From Terana coerulea (lineage: Eukaryota > Basidiomycota > Agaricomycetes > Polyporales > Phanerochaetaceae): a stretch of DNA of 64,000 nt. Positions 12,241 to 25,479 of the stretch are shown here, piece after piece. Below the pieces are notes generated by a model. That model saw nothing but the letters and a program-made list of their open reading frames with translations, had not been told where the DNA came from and searched no databases. The position numbers were made by a program, and so were the translations under genes. The DNA is taken from NCBI GenBank assembly GCA_024811115.1, contig JAKOGH010000905.1, forward strand, positions 1 through 64,000, read 5' to 3'. The stretch's first letter is position 1; every line of letters starts with the position of its first letter.

Positions 12241-13220
12241 ACATAGTTAAGCCTTGTACATGTCATGCAACGCTTGATGATCCCACTCGAGGCTTGAAAT
12301 TCATTATGCCCTTTGCGAGTCGCAAGAACTAGTGCCACGCCTGACGCTAGTACCTAGGAACAACGGGGGCAATAAACCGCGGCCAGCTCATATATCAAGA
12401 CGTCTCTTCTCGTGCGCAGTCTTTGACAATGCTTGACGTGACGTAACAGTAAGCCGCTTGCCGGGGTGAACGATGGTGGAGTTGTGTGAGTGCAGCTTCC
12501 ACAGCTAGCTACTAGCTTGATCACTGAAGCACCCTCGGCAGCATAATATGACCAGATTATCGCGATGTGGTTGGCTGTACAAAGCACCTTAAGGTGTATA
12601 TATCTCATGCTATGAATGATCAATCTGCCAGGGATGACGACAAATCATAAACTTTGTGCAACGGCTGAGGCGCATGCAATGCTCGCGCAGGTGTAAGTCC
12701 ACCACCTACTATCATCAATGCAGACCCTTGTGGTTGAGTGCCATTTAGCTCATGAACAGACTTCGGGTTTTGCGGGATTGGGAATTGTATATAAATACTG
12801 CGGTCCTCTGGTATCTACGACATATTCTAGGCTACAATGATTGATCACTTCTTTAATGACAGGGCAATTACAAGAGAATTAGCATGAGCCGACAAGTCGA
12901 CCGACGAGCCCGTCTACATGCGAGATGGAGCACAGAAAAGCCATTCACAACGAAAACCCAAAAGCGAGACAGTATAGAACAGATGTCGGAGCGGAAAGCA
13001 AGGCACGGGGGTGTAGACGATAGTACAATAAGCACAAGAAACGCCACAGAGCGTCCGGGAGGAATATGATAGAAGAAGCATAGAAAAATATCCCGTCCAA
13101 AGCCACGTTACGTTGAGAGAGTTGCGAGAGATCATAAAGCCATGATGCGTCGCCGGCGCGCGGCAGTGCCAGACGTCGCCGCGCCGCTGTCGGAGGGTCG
13201 TGTGCGCCGCCGTGGGGCGG
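12241..13220. other. Intergenic region between convergent genes
   Basis: Nearly 1 kb separating the ends of NAA20 and the zinc-finger gene. I see only short, unconvincing frames; the part near 13100-13220 is probably 3' UTR of the zinc-finger gene. Confidence 0.5.
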
Positions 13221-15967
13221 CTACATGACGATGCCGCCGGGGCCCCAGTTTCCGTCGGGGTCGGGTTTCAGGTTGCCGTTCGTGCCGCCGGACTCCTGTC
13301 CGTCGGCCTCGTCGCCGTTGGGCTTCATCTCCTTCTGGATCTTCCGGCACTCGGCGCCGCCCTCAGAGCGCACTGGCAGATGCAGCGTCAGTCACCGTCT
13401 CAAACAGCACGAGGAGCGCGCGCGGGGGTACTCACGATGCCGGTTCAGCGCGTCCATGCGCGCAAAGTTCTTCTTGCAGCCCTCGCAGGGGTACGGGCGG
13501 ATGTTGAGGTGCAGCTGCTCGTGCCGCTTGCAGTCGTGCTGCCGCGCGAAGCCCTTCCCGCACCCCGGCCACTTGCACTGGTACGGTTTCTCCTCGGCGT
13601 GCGAGCGCAGGTGGCCCTTGAGGTTGAAGTGCCGCGTGAAGGTGCTGCCGCAGCCGGGGACGGGGCACGCGAAGTTCGCCGGCTGCTTGCGCCGCTTCTG
13701 GCTGGCGTCCGCCGTGCTCGGCGTCGTGACGTTGACCTTCGTGACGGTCATCGACTCGCCCTGCGCGTTGCCCGAGACGTGCATCTGCAGCCCGTTGTCC
13801 ATCATGCCGCCGCCCAGGGACATGCCCATGTCGACGCCCATGGGACGCCGCTGGGGGATGTTCATGCCCAGCTCTGGACCACCGGGCAGCGGACCATACC
13901 CTGGCCGCGGGCTGGCACTTGGGCTCGGATAGGGGCTCGCGCGCGCACTGGGCGTGCCGCTGTTCCACCCGAGCGTGCGTTCCCGCGAGCCTGACGACGA
14001 ACGCCGGTGACCGAGCACGCCTGAGCGGATGGAAGGAATGACGGAGTGGGTAGGGTGCAGAAACTGCTGGCCCCTCGTGTTGCGGATGAACTCCTGCTGA
14101 GACTGCCCAGGTGGCGGATACAGCGACGGACCAGTCGCCGTGGACAACGATGGAGAATAATGGCGCAGGTCCTCGGAACGAACTTGCCTGTGACCGAAAC
14201 CTGGTGGGCGCATGCTGTCTGACTTCGTGCGGCGCAGGTCAACAGCGCCCACCAGAGAGGTAGTCGTTCGACATCGGCATGCTGGTGTTCGGTGGACCGA
14301 AGGAGAAATGTTGCGGAAGGCCCGCACGGACGGGCATATTGTGGCCGAAAGATGTCTGGTGTGGGCCGGCCGACGATGGCAACCGCTGGTTGGGCATTCC
14401 GGGAGATGGTGACGAGGAGCCAGGGCCGGGGAGAACATCGTTCATGTTCACCGTACCCACGGACTCCAGAGATGAATTGGACATCGGGGCGGTGTCCCAA
14501 GTGGGGGGTCGAAGGGAAGTGTCTGAGAGGCTTCTGCTGCGCGCAACAGGAACCTGGGGAATAAGGAAAGGCTGATGATGCTGTGGGCGGGAGCGCGCAG
14601 GTGGTGATGAAGAGTCCGGGGGCATATTTGCGTACGACATGCCCGGAGAAGAGTGAGCTGATCCGGGATAGTACGTCTGAGACTGATCGGCGAACTGGTT
14701 CGAAGACGCCGCCATGGTTTGGCTGACAGCCTGCGGCGCGAGATGCTGAGGCTGATCCCAGTTGGACGGATTCGACTCTTGAGAACCTGAAACAAAAGGC
14801 GGGATCCGCGGTAAGTCAACGTTCCCCATACGAGCAGAAAAAGTAGATTGCAGAGGCATGACAACGACTGGGACAATCCGTTATATACGACCAACGAGCA
14901 CGGCGGAAGCGGAGCCTCCGACGTGTGTGGACCACGGACATTGACCTCGACCGAGGCTCGTCACACAATGTGACATGTCACAAACCGTGACAAGGACTCC
15001 TCAGACAGGGTTTCATCTCGGTGTGGCTGACACCCGCGAGCGAGTGAATAGAGCAGAGGGATCGCCACACTGCCATAATCCGGGGAACCCAACAAGAGCG
15101 AAGTAGTAACGTCAGACTCACCTTGTCCCAAGAACGGCACGCTTTGCGTAACGCCGCCACCACCGCTGATTGGAGTCGCGGGAACGATGTGCAACTGAGG
15201 CCCTGCAGGCAGACCATTACCGGCCGGTGCATTGATTCGAGGAGGTTCGTCGTGAACCGTCATTGCAGGGCTCGACTCTGGGATAACGAGCTGGGGAGGC
15301 GACGGGGGCTTCTGCACCGGCGGAGACCGCCTGTCCAGAGGCAGCTGGGACGTCGACCAAGCGGGCGACTCGAAGTGCAGACTGTCCGAGAAGTTCTGCG
15401 TGATGTCGAGTGGTGGAGAGCCGGGGTGTATGTAGGGGGATGTGGATGAAGCTCGGCTGCGGTATTCGTCCTCCACACCAGCACTCGATGCTGGTGAAGC
15501 GTGGTCGTAGGCTGAAGGAGAGCCGTCGTCGTAGGCGGGGGCGTGATCGACACAGCAACCTGCGGGTTGCCTGAATCTACTGCAGACATGAAAGATTCGT
15601 CGAAGGAGATGAGACCGGTACCGTTAGGCACGTCGTACTCGGAGGGATCGTACTCTTCCGTGATCGAGATGCCGGACGGGTTATCGTCGAACAACGCTAG
15701 TGACTCCGGCGCCGCGTTGTCGTCGAAGGTAGGCAGGTCTGAGAGTACCGAGCGCGGTGAGTTCTGGTACGAGCCGTTATAGGAGGGTGTGTGCGGGCCC
15801 TGGTAGTATACGTTGTCCTGAGGGTAGTCTTGATCGAACGCGAACGAGTCGTTGATATAGGGGGACTCGGAGTAGTTTATGTCGAACTGTCCTGAAGTCG
15901 AGGACGAGGGTGGAAAGTCTTGGTGCTCCTGCACGTACGGAGAGGAATTGACAAGGAGGGGATCCAT
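13221..15967 (-). CDS. CRZ1: C2H2 zinc-finger transcription factor, Crz1 type
   Basis: Crz1 is the calcineurin-controlled factor that enters the nucleus after calcium signals. Three exons, 15122-15967, 13436-14786 and 13221-13372, give about 782 residues if two indels are ignored. The long N-terminus is Ser/Pro/Asp-rich. A serine-rich block RRTKSDSMRPPGFGHRQ resembles the phosphoregulated region of Crz1. Three fingers follow: CPVPGCGSTFTRHFNLKGHL, CKWPGCGKGFARQHDCKRHE and CEGCKKNFARMDALNRH, ending in LRSEGGAEC. One base seems lost near 15550 and one G gained near 14250; both lie in homopolymers and cancel in length, so they may be assembly errors. The 335-bp first intron is unusually long here. 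Confidence 0.8.
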
Positions 15968-18900
15968 ATTGTCAGGGCTGTGACCTTAAGATACTTGAGG
16001 GAGAGGGTGTGATGCCAATTGTTTGGGCAAGGCACAGCCAGTATAAGTGTAGGATTTAGAATATGGCCAGAAAGCTATCCGAGATGACCAGAGAGATCGA
16101 GCGTTGGTACGGTGTCTGGAGGCTGTGGTGCAGGGAAGAGAGTCTACTGCCTCGCTCGCAGGCCGAAACCAGATCACAAAGAGCAGCTTATGAAATCGCC
16201 CGCAATCATCTTTGTTCAAGCTCCGACCGACTTACATCAACCCTCAGGAACTCCCTGTTTATTCGCCAGAACAATTCAGAAAAAAAACATAAAACTCATT
16301 GAAGCCACGACAATGTCAGATATCCAACGTACACTCGTAGTACAGCATTGCGGACGACGTTCACAGCCTCCGCCGCAGAGTGACGAGGCGGTGCCGCAGC
16401 GCTCGGCCACGTTCTCAGCGATATTTGGGCGCTTTGCCGTCAGTTGCCGTCAGCTAACCGAGCTGCCGCCAGTTGCCGCCCATTTACCTCCGCCACGTGT
16501 GCTTTGCCCGACTCTCCTTCCGCGAGTCGAAGCTACGCCAGGGTTGGCCACAGCCACTGTCACCCAGCCTCGAGGCCTACTTCATGTAACCTAAAAGCTG
16601 CGTTCGTAGGTCCAACTATGCCAAACTCAATGGTCAACGCTAATGCGAAGCGTTTCATGAGACAAGCTCTTCTCATGATGCAGACCCATCAAGTGTATCA
16701 CTCGCAACGCTCGGACAACATGGTCCCAAAGTTACCCAACCCTCTTCCTTGACGCGGATGTGTGGTTTGGGTTTCTTCCCGTGGTGCGCCCTGCGACAGC
16801 AACGGCACTTGAGCTCATCAAGCCAAGATGTCTTCTGCAGACTGCAGAACAAAGAAATGTGTTCCCAACACCTATCACCACGATTCTGCAGATATCCAAA
16901 GATGGTCGGTCGCCATCCATCGTTTCGCGTGGTCTGAGATGCTGAACGTCCTTTCTCACAGCTCCCGTTATGTCATTCTTACCCGCTGTCGACATTGTTC
17001 GAGGCGGAAAGCGGACCAGATTCAGGATTGGCCAACGCAGCACAGCAACCATACGCCCTGCACAGCTGCATTTACCCTTTCTGGAATTTCAACGGATGAA
17101 GACACCGGAGCACAGCCTCTTCTCCGCTAGCATTTCCATGTTGTGGAGGATCCTAGGACTACAGCCTCGGAGTCCTTGTTCTTGTTTGGAGGAGAACTCT
17201 AATGGCCCGCCGGCTGTCCTTCGAGCCACTATGTGCTGCGCAGCTCGCTTTGCGCAAATGAAGGGTTGCGGTGTCTGCCTATGCAACCCGCCCTTTGACC
17301 ACCCACCCCGCTACCGTGGACACCGACGACTCCCAGCCGTCCATTTTAGTCTAGTGTCCCCCGCCTGATGACCTTGATGTCCGCTCGTTGCAAGATGACA
17401 GCCGCTTTACGTACGCTTTCACTCGCAGAGTTCCGCAGCGGGAGACCGCAACGGTTCCTGACGGCTCGCTGTCGAAAGCAGCATCCACCCAGCGGCGCCC
17501 GCGTGAGAAGATGGGCTTGCAGATCGTTGGGCAGGGGGGGAAGACGTTGCGGAGGCTTGACGGGGCAACAGCCGGCGCAGCGCGGCGGCGCGCGTGGCCT
17601 CGGGCCCTGTGGCCTCCCGCGCAGGCAAAGTGTTCGACAGGCATGTATCACCGCCCACGGACATTGACTGATCACGATCAGCGAGTGCCATCATTTGTTT
17701 GTCCGAGATCTCACGCAAGATGATGTTGAGATGTTCTCCAAACCTAGCGTGGGCAACCGCCGCCCGTACCAAGCGCCACGAAGCCAGCCCCTCCCTAAAT
17801 TGATGCCGCGTACCCCTCTGCTTCGGGCTGTCGGGCGGAGACAACCATCTGTAAGGAGCGTGGTCAGCAGTAAGTCTTGCCAGTAGCCTCTTTGACATCC
17901 AGCATTCACCATTTTACCGTAGATGATTACGGGCGAAACATCTGTTCGTGGACATGTTTTGCAATGATTTCCATGGACGCAGAGTGGTCATCATAGTGCG
18001 CCGGGGGACCTCGCAGACGGGGCATCTCGCATGCTGGTTGCCAGGGCTTCTTTCCCAGGCGTCGTCGTCGTCACCAGCGAACCGACTTCGGAGGTATGAA
18101 ATCCCTGCGCAGACGCTGCTCCAAAAGGCAGACGCTTGGACGTTATCCGCTCGCTCCGCGCGGAAACTCGGCAGGCGGTTTGCGGCCTCAGGACGGAGGA
18201 CGACGCGGGCAGAGCTGAGCCGCCACGAAGCGCAATGGATCTGCCTGAAAATCAGGCACTCTGAGACACCCGCCGGGCAGTCGCTGGGCGAAAGCCGGCT
18301 GACCTCTACGGCGGCCCCAGCCTCCGATACTGCCGTCGACCACATCGCTTCGAGCGGTTTTATGGATCAAAGTGTAGGGCACTAGCCTCGAACGACAGAA
18401 GAGCCGACGCTGTCGAGCGGGTGTCCGACTTGAGCGTTGTGTCGAGTCGTCGAACGATCGTTGTTACGCAGAAGCGCTCCGAGATGGATGTCGAGCTAAC
18501 TCGAGTCAGCCTGCCTGTAGACGACCAAGCCATGCGCTCACTTTGGCGACTTCGTGTCTCGCTCAACGCCACTTCCGTGTCTTCCAATAGTTCCGGAGGC
18601 GTGTACATGGTCAACCGAGCGCGGTGGCTTGTTACTACCTCAACCGACCGGCCAGGACACGCAAGGCTCAGGCCACCTAGCGGCTCGTCGCGGCCATCGT
18701 CAAGACCTCTCGCCTATCGCTCTACACGGAATCATGAATCAATGGTGGCTCGACGGTTACTACGCACCGGCACACTGTTTCGCGTACGTCTTTTGCCCCC
18801 ATCGTCCTAGCCCAAGCTCGCTGGCGCACCGTCCCTGACCCAGTGGCGCACCGGTTTCGCATTCTCGTGGTGGGGTGCAGCGTATGGCGGACGGCTGCGC

Positions 18901-21900
18901 GATCATGGGCGGTGCTTCAACGGTCGACGCTTCTGCCACGACGAACGCGGAACGTTCCGCGTGCTTGGGCTTCTACCGTGGGTAGCGCTTTCCGCTCGCC
19001 CTAGGCTTCCCCAGTCAAGCACCGTTGAAAACGCTGCCTCTACCCCGTACTGTGCCGTGTGTGCGGTGGTAGATGGTTCCGACCTCATTGAAGCTCGTTC
19101 ACATCTCCATCTCCCCGTAACTTTGTGGATAATCAACACAGGCAGTTATCTCGCCTCGTCAGCGGGTCAGTGCGGCCCGTTCATGTTGCCACCCAGTCGA
19201 CTCGGTGTCAGTAACAGAGCGAGATACTACGGTGTAAGATGACGCGAAGAATTAATGGGGCTGACGGCTCTATGAATACCTGGTGCCCTCTCCCGTAGTG
19301 TGTGCTACCGAAGTCGCTATCGACAACATGCCCCGGATAAGAGGGGTGGCGGAAACCTAAGCAGCATATGCTGAGTGTAAAGGAACCTGACGGGTATACC
19401 TCGCATCCGCATCCGTCCGCGACCGCTCGGATTTCTGGCCCTCCGTCGAGTCCACCTGATACCACAGAATGCCGGTCGGAGTCTCAGACTCCACCACTGG
19501 CCGGAGGTCGCCGCTCGACTTCACGGGCATTGTTTCGATATTCTCATAAGTCCTCTACAGTGCAGGCTTTCATTTATTTATTGTCATTTACAGATGGCTG
19601 TATATGGCCTCGCTGTACTACGTACGTGCATAACGGAGGATGTGCTGAGGTATGTAATGCGGCTAATCAATGTCTCCTACAGAGCGCCCATTTCCCTCTC
19701 ACTGATACCCATCCCGTCATCATCGCAAACCTTATACGTATACTCGGGGCACAGCCTCGTGCCCCTGCCGCTGCCCCCTGCCGCAGCGTGGCCGCTTTGT
19801 GTACTGCACTCCGCATTGCAGGGCTGGCCTTCCACGGCGGAAGACTCGTGTTCTACAGTTCCTGATCGCAATCGCCGGCGACCAAATACCCAACACCCAC
19901 GCCCCGCGCCGCGTGGCTCCCGCGTGATTCTGGCAAGAAGCGTTCGCACTGGCCTTGGCCTGTGCACGTACAGCCCACTCTTTCCAGCGAGGCGGTGAAA
20001 TGGATCCTCGCCCATCGTAGCTATGCTGCGCGCATTGCAGGGGTACTTACATCGGTTCGGTGGGCTGCATGGATATCTGGATGTGAGCAAGGCTGCTTCT
20101 TTGCACGGGAATTCTGTTAATAACACACTTATTAGTTCTTGGAAAAATAATTAGTTAACTTGGGGCCGCTAAGCTATGGTTAGTGCGCTGTACTTAGTCC
20201 GCATTTCATAGATGCAAGGTTGAATGCTCTGTAGAATTCCTACCAGAACTGGTGGGCAGGCAGTCTTACGCAGCTGGTTCCCATAGCCTGCCCGGAAGTG
20301 AGGCTATCAACGTGCTCCAGACGGGCTGTCCAGTATGCAGATCCGGACCATTGCGCTCCGCCGCAATGTGAGCAATCCTACGATTAGGGCGTTTTTGGCT
20401 CCCACATCGCTGTGAAATATTGGCTTCCAAATTTCCTACGAAGGTTATCATGAGGAAATTACTTCTGGAGGCGGTACATCTGCCTCGGATAGCTAGAAGT
20501 GGTCATCTCGGTGCGTTTGGCCACATTCCACTAGTTGACTTTGACAACTGATTTATTGGTGTGGTGCGGATGTAAGACTCTGGCTGGCAGGCTTGACGTA
20601 CTTTTCCGCCTTCCGCTTCTCATATGATCTTTTCTATTCCTCGACATCATCATTTACGCTCAATTTACGGCATACTTTACCCGCTTCTCGTACAAGCTCC
20701 AAGGACGATGGATCCGACGAAGGATGTGCGGGAAGGCATGAAGCTACTGTGACACCATCTAACTGCACGGCTGCATACTCTGAGGTCCCGTCGCGTTGCA
20801 TAGTGATGCCTGGCGACCACTACACTGCGACCCTCTCTGCGCCGCACACCTTGCTTAGGTGTGTGAACCAGCCCTTCGTACTCACCAAAGTTGAGTTCGT
20901 GGGTGCTTGTCTTCTCCAGATCATGATGAACAAGATACAACAAGAGCCCGCGGACACACAGCCTCCTTCAACTGATACCGGGACGCACCCATCGCAGCTC
21001 ATCATCCGCCTTCGCTCACACATCCACGCCGCCTTCCCCAGCGGGCAAGCGTTCCGCCACGGTCAATACCCCGAACAGTGTTTCGCTGATTACTGACCGA
21101 TGCGCCGCGTGTGGCCGACAGAAGATCATATACAGCGGACGGCGGGGACACGGAACGAGCGGGGATCTGAGCATGGCGACAAGTCCGCACGCATAGAAGC
21201 ACCGTGGCCCGCGCGAAGCCTACACTGTACAACGTACGTACCGCACTTGCGGACCTCGTCGATGCGTCAAATAGAGTGCGTTGCCTGGTACTGTCATCGG
21301 CGTGACGCGTGGCGCACATCGTCACCACAGGGCTGTGCTGCCGGGATATTGCGAAGATAGACTGCTAAGGCGGTGAAACACGAATCTCGCGGATATCGTT
21401 CATCTTTCGATCCGTAGAACGGTCTTGGGCCACGGCTTGTGGTGTCCAGGTGTAGAGAGTTTGCAACTGATGTACGTTAATGACAAGTGGACCGCGAATA
21501 AATCTGCGCTTTATTTGTAGCCCCAATGCTTAGTCCGGTAACCTCAGTCACAAACGTTGTTATCTGCAGATCTAGCTCTGCCACATATGTGTATCAGCTG
21601 CCACGGAGGCGATTGCCTGTCACCCACCGTAAGTTTAGCGTGGCGTCCAGAGCGACCTACGCAATGGGCCTAAAAAGCTTGCATTTGCTCACCATATGTA
21701 AGCAGCTCACCAGCTGAAAAATGCGGAGAGCTTCCAGACTCATTCAGGTTAACAGATATTGGCTCCCAAGTCGGTAACAAGGCACAGGGCATCAGACTTC
21801 GGGCGTCTTTGCCTTCGTGGCGTAATTAGACGCCGACATTGGTGAAGCGGAGATACTCCATCCGTTCCTTGCATTTGATCCGCTGCAGGCATAAAGATAG

Positions 21901-22090
21901 AGCATGAAGCATCCGGATTCTATTTGAGCGCAAATGCAAACTAATCCTTGTAACAAATCTTCTCCCTGTCTTTGAGACTTGTTGCTCGCTGATGCAACGC
22001 GAACATGGACTGTCGTAAGCTGTGTGATCCGGCACGCCGATCGCTCCAGTTCCGGTGCGGTAAAGGCAGAAGGCAAGGCGGAATAACTAA
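15968..22090. other. Gene-poor region
   Basis: About 6.1 kb between the zinc-finger gene's start and the Cys-rich gene. Several frames of 100-167 codons exist on both strands, but none shows a domain, good coding character or supporting splice pattern. I see no reverse transcriptase, integrase or transposase motif and no obvious long terminal repeats. The first kilobase is presumably the zinc-finger gene's promoter. The rest could be decayed transposon, an unrecognised fast-evolving gene or a noncoding RNA. The sequence around 21792-22090 may include the 3' end of the Cys-rich gene. Confidence 0.5.
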
Positions 22091-23076
22091 CCTGAGCTGT
22101 TCGTGGTAATATTCTCGCAGTTCGCGGTGTTGCTGTAGTCTGAGACGTTTGTGGATGATCACCAGCATGGTGACCGTCAATGCCATGGCTTCCCATCTGT
22201 AAGAACAAAAATCCAGGATGTGGGGGAAGTAAAAACTTACATATGACAAGAACAATAGAAGTGATTGCATATTGCCAGGATTTGACTTCCCGATGCGTGC
22301 CAATAGGGTTCTGGCACGTTCCCTGACGGCCGCAGTTCTGCTGTGGCTGGAGTTAGCGTTGGATACTCAAATGAGGGCCCCGGTACTGACAGAGCGACAT
22401 TCTTGATCATTCGCACAGAAAGAACCGATATTCTTGTTCAAAAAGCATTGCGAGGCGTCGGCATCGCAGTACAACTGAGGTGTCCTGCAATTGTGACGGA
22501 GAATGCGATTGCCGAACTGCTGCCCGTCGAGGCCCACGTCAACGTATGTGGTATCGTCCAATATGCATCGCTGACCGAGCGTCACGTTTGCGTACCTAAA
22601 TCTATATGTCAGATGCAATCAGGCAAAAGGAAGCTTCCGATAACGTACACACAGATTGAATGCAAGCACACTGCACCCATGGAGTTCTGGCTGCTTGCGA
22701 GGTCGACCCAATTCTTCGGAGGGGCACATTGCTCATCCCTGTTCATCTGACACGGCTGACCGACTGCCGCAAGATTCTGGCACCCGCTGCCTTCGTCGGG
22801 GCAGAACGTCCCATCTCCGCACAGCGGCGGCAGCGCGTCTTGGGGCCCGTACCCGAACGGGACCTCGTCTCGGCGACACTGTTTCGGCTGGCAGATACCG
22901 TTGGTCGAGGAAGTGCAGAACGTCTTGTCGTTGCATTCGGTTTGGAATTTGTGAGATGCTGGATCCAGATGGTTGTTGTTCGTTGAGCAGGCGCCTCCTT
23001 CGGTGACACTTCCGGAAAGCACCGCGGGAATGAGCGAGAAGGCGATGCCAAATAATACTACCGCGAGGAAACGCAT
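22091..23076 (-). CDS. Cysteine-rich protein with signal peptide and membrane segment
   Basis: Start at 23076 gives a clear signal peptide, MRFLAVVLFGIAFSLIPAVL, then a Cys-rich ectodomain with paired motifs (GGACSTNNNH, DKTFCTSSTNGICQPKQC, GDGTFCPDEGSGC, GQPCQMNRDEQC). Exons 22649-23076, 22391-22595 and 22241-22346 join in phase and lead to NCGRQGTCQNP and a membrane segment beginning WQYAITSIVLVI. The next piece, 22091-22195, encodes TVTMLVIIHKRLRLQQH but joins one base out of frame, so either the splice or a base is wrong. The 3' end is uncertain and could reach about 21795. The layout suggests a small single-pass surface protein. No family recognised. Confidence 0.55.
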
Positions 23077-23440
23077 AGTGCATCTGCAAAGCATCTCCAC
23101 GCAACGATAGATGGTTTCGGTGCAGGTACTATGCACTCAAACGCACGGCCAGCCTCCCAATCTTCTCCACGAATCGAAGGCTAACAGCTACTGGTCTCGA
23201 TCAAAACGATGCCTCATTCTCATCGGACCCCAACCAGGGCATCGCCCGCGCTCGAGTATGATTCTTAAAGGGGCTTTAGTACCATCCCCAGGTAGGACAA
23301 TACTTGTCGTTGTCATCAAATCAGCACTTAAACTACTATGATGTGTGCAGCGCGATGTTTCAGTGACAGAAGGGCGAAATGAGGGACAGAACTCACCGTA
23401 AGCTCAGCCGACAGGTCAGTCCACTCATATGGGTGCGGGG

Positions 23441-24233
23441 TTACTCCGGAAACTTGAGCCAGTCCTCATATTTCGTCCACTGCACATCTGTGAAAATTTT
23501 CAAGGCAGCAATCGTTTTACAGATTCGTTTGTGTCTCTCCCAATCTTCGTTTTGGTGATCCTTAAGCCAATAAATCAGCAATTTAAAATCAAGCAGTGTA
23601 TATCGATATAGCGGTGTACCTTGCCACAGTAACGATTCATCCGACAGCCTACGCATATCAACAGGCCTTGGGCGGTTTGACAGCCTTCCGCGCAGCACAT
23701 CGCGGGAGGTGTACCCCACAGCCTGTCGTTCGCTCGTAAGAGATCGCGAATAGGGTAGGGGATGACCTGTTACATAGTAGACGAGTGAGGATATGCTCGC
23801 GGGTTATACTTGTTAAATTGGCACGTACGGCGAGGTCATTGTTAAATTCGGGTGCAAGGCCAACCTCCCCGTCGTCGAAGCGGTGCTTGAGAGGATACAG
23901 AACCGCTAGCGTGTTGCCCACTTTGCAACTCCGCCCGCCGGACACTAAAGCCTTGCCGCCGTCTTCGCTGTGGACGCGAACGCGAAAGTTCCGCGACGAC
24001 AGATCGCGGATACCCATGTCAAGTTTCCCGCCGACCATCTTGACAGATAGAATCTCTCCAATGAGACACCAATGGCGACTGAAACTGCCAACCCTCGAGT
24101 TTCCGACAGGGGGGATGTAATATCTCTCGTCGTACTCATCGTCGTAAGGGCAGTCGCCGAAGATGGGGAATGAGAGCCTGTCACGCAAATTGGATCCTTC
24201 GCCCAAAGTATGCTTGTTGCTTGCGGTCGACAT
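23441..24233 (-). CDS. Small MYND-finger protein (copy 1)
   Basis: Exons 23829-24233, 23620-23766 and 23441-23560 give 223 residues. Exon 1 encodes a conserved module seen in all four copies here: GSNLRDRLSFP, then DCP with acidic residues and DERYY, then RHWCLIGEI, and a basic-to-acidic strand region. Exons 2 and 3 encode ANDRLWG and a MYND zinc finger: CCAEGC, CVGC, NRYCGK, then HQNEDWERHKRIC. MYND fingers usually bind proline-rich peptides. The cysteine expected four residues after the YC pair is a histidine, as in the other copies. Function unknown; no SET domain is present. Confidence 0.8.
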
Positions 24234-24691
24234 CAGCAGTCCAGCAGCTGGCTAACCACAGCGAGGCGCCAGAGTCAGGCACACCTGAAGACGTCTGAAG
24301 GAGATGGTAGAGGACAGAGTACAAAAGGAGCAATCCTTTTCGGCACGCTCTGTCGGCACCGTCTCACGGGCGCTTCTCGCGAAAGGAGACGTCGTCACCT
24401 ACAACCACGAGAGCAAGTCTGCCTACGACGAGATACCAGGAATGCGCAGAAATGGCTGATTATGCAACAGGTAGCCTTCGGAAACCACGTCCGTCTGTTG
24501 CGGTCACACAATCGCTCGAGCCCCGCGAGGGACAACGAATATGCTGAACGAGCTGGCAATCATACATCCCAGAAACCTACGGGTACATTGTGATTAGAGA
24601 GCTTAAGGGAGATAATAGGCAGTACATACGACTCAGGAGCAGCTCTTGTATAAGCAGCCACTATTCATGGTGAGGAGATGCCCAACCACGG
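24234..24691. other. Intergenic region between MYND copies 1 and 2
   Basis: About 460 bp holding the copy 1 promoter and copy 2 3' end. No element recognised. Confidence 0.4.
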
Positions 24692-25479
24692 TCAGCGGAA
24701 AGCGAAGTTACGCTCATAGTGGGTCCAATCCTTGTCGGTGAAAACTCCGAGTGCAGTGGTCGCTTTACAGATTCCCTTGTGATCCTGCCAGTCCGATTGT
24801 TGGTGCTCCTGGTCAAAGCGCGTTCAGCTCTCAATATTCCAAGAAACCACGTAGCTCAGGAGGAACGCACCGCACCGCAGTAACGGGTCAATCTGCACCT
24901 TGAGCACACCCTGAGGTTATCGTTTTCTGTACATCCTTCTACGCCGCACTGCTCTAGCCGCGGGCCCCATAGACGATCGTTCGCGGCTAACAAATTCTGT
25001 AACGAGTGCGGGAGTACCTGGGTATATTTCGTTAGCCAAAGAATTGCTCTCAGCCATACGCGCACCCGTACCGTCATTCGGGCGTTATCCTCGACACGAA
25101 ATCCGACACTGCCGTCCAGGAAAAAGTGCTTGACTGGGTACAGGACAGCGACGGTATCTCCAGCCCTGGCAGGTCTTGCGCCCGACATGAACGACCTTCC
25201 TCGGTCGCCGTCATAACATGCTACACGCAACGCACGACCCGCTATATCCTTCGTCTCAAAGACAATCCTGCTAAACGTCGCAACAGAAGTTATTTCGCCC
25301 ACAAAACACCAGTGCCGGACAAGCGAGACAGGTCCGCTGCCAGGGCCTGAGTGACGGAAGAAACGCGTATCCGGGCGGCCTTCGTCTTCCGATGGGCAGT
25401 CGTTCATAGTGAGAAATGTCATTCTTTCTTGCAGGTTGGACCTCGCGCCCAGTCTGCGATCGTTTGAGTTCGGAGGCAT
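24692..25479 (-). CDS. Small MYND-finger protein (copy 2)
   Basis: Exons 25072-25479, 24871-25017 and 24692-24808 give 223 residues with the same intron positions and phase as the other copies. It shows RSNLQERMTF, NDCPSEDE, RHWCFVGEI, LAANDRLWG and a MYND finger: CGVEGC, CSRC, TRYCGA, EHQQSDWQDHKGIC. The start at 25479 (MPPNSNDRRLG) aligns with the paralogues. No lesion found. Role unknown; a protein-interaction adaptor is the cautious guess. Confidence 0.8.

Noticed and set aside
13200..13994. A 264-codon plus-strand open frame opposite the zinc-finger exons
   Set aside because: Composition is Arg/Ala/Leu-rich as expected for antisense of GC-rich coding DNA, and the minus strand encodes three clear C2H2 fingers.
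14237..14271. A 34-bp intron in the zinc-finger gene that would also restore the frame
   Set aside because: It would be much shorter than the other introns here (about 50-60 bp), and removing a single G keeps a Crz1-like RRTKSDS sequence that the intron would delete.
20593..21096. A 167-codon plus-strand frame in the gene-poor region
   Set aside because: No domain, no homologous copy in the window and no supporting splice or promoter pattern.
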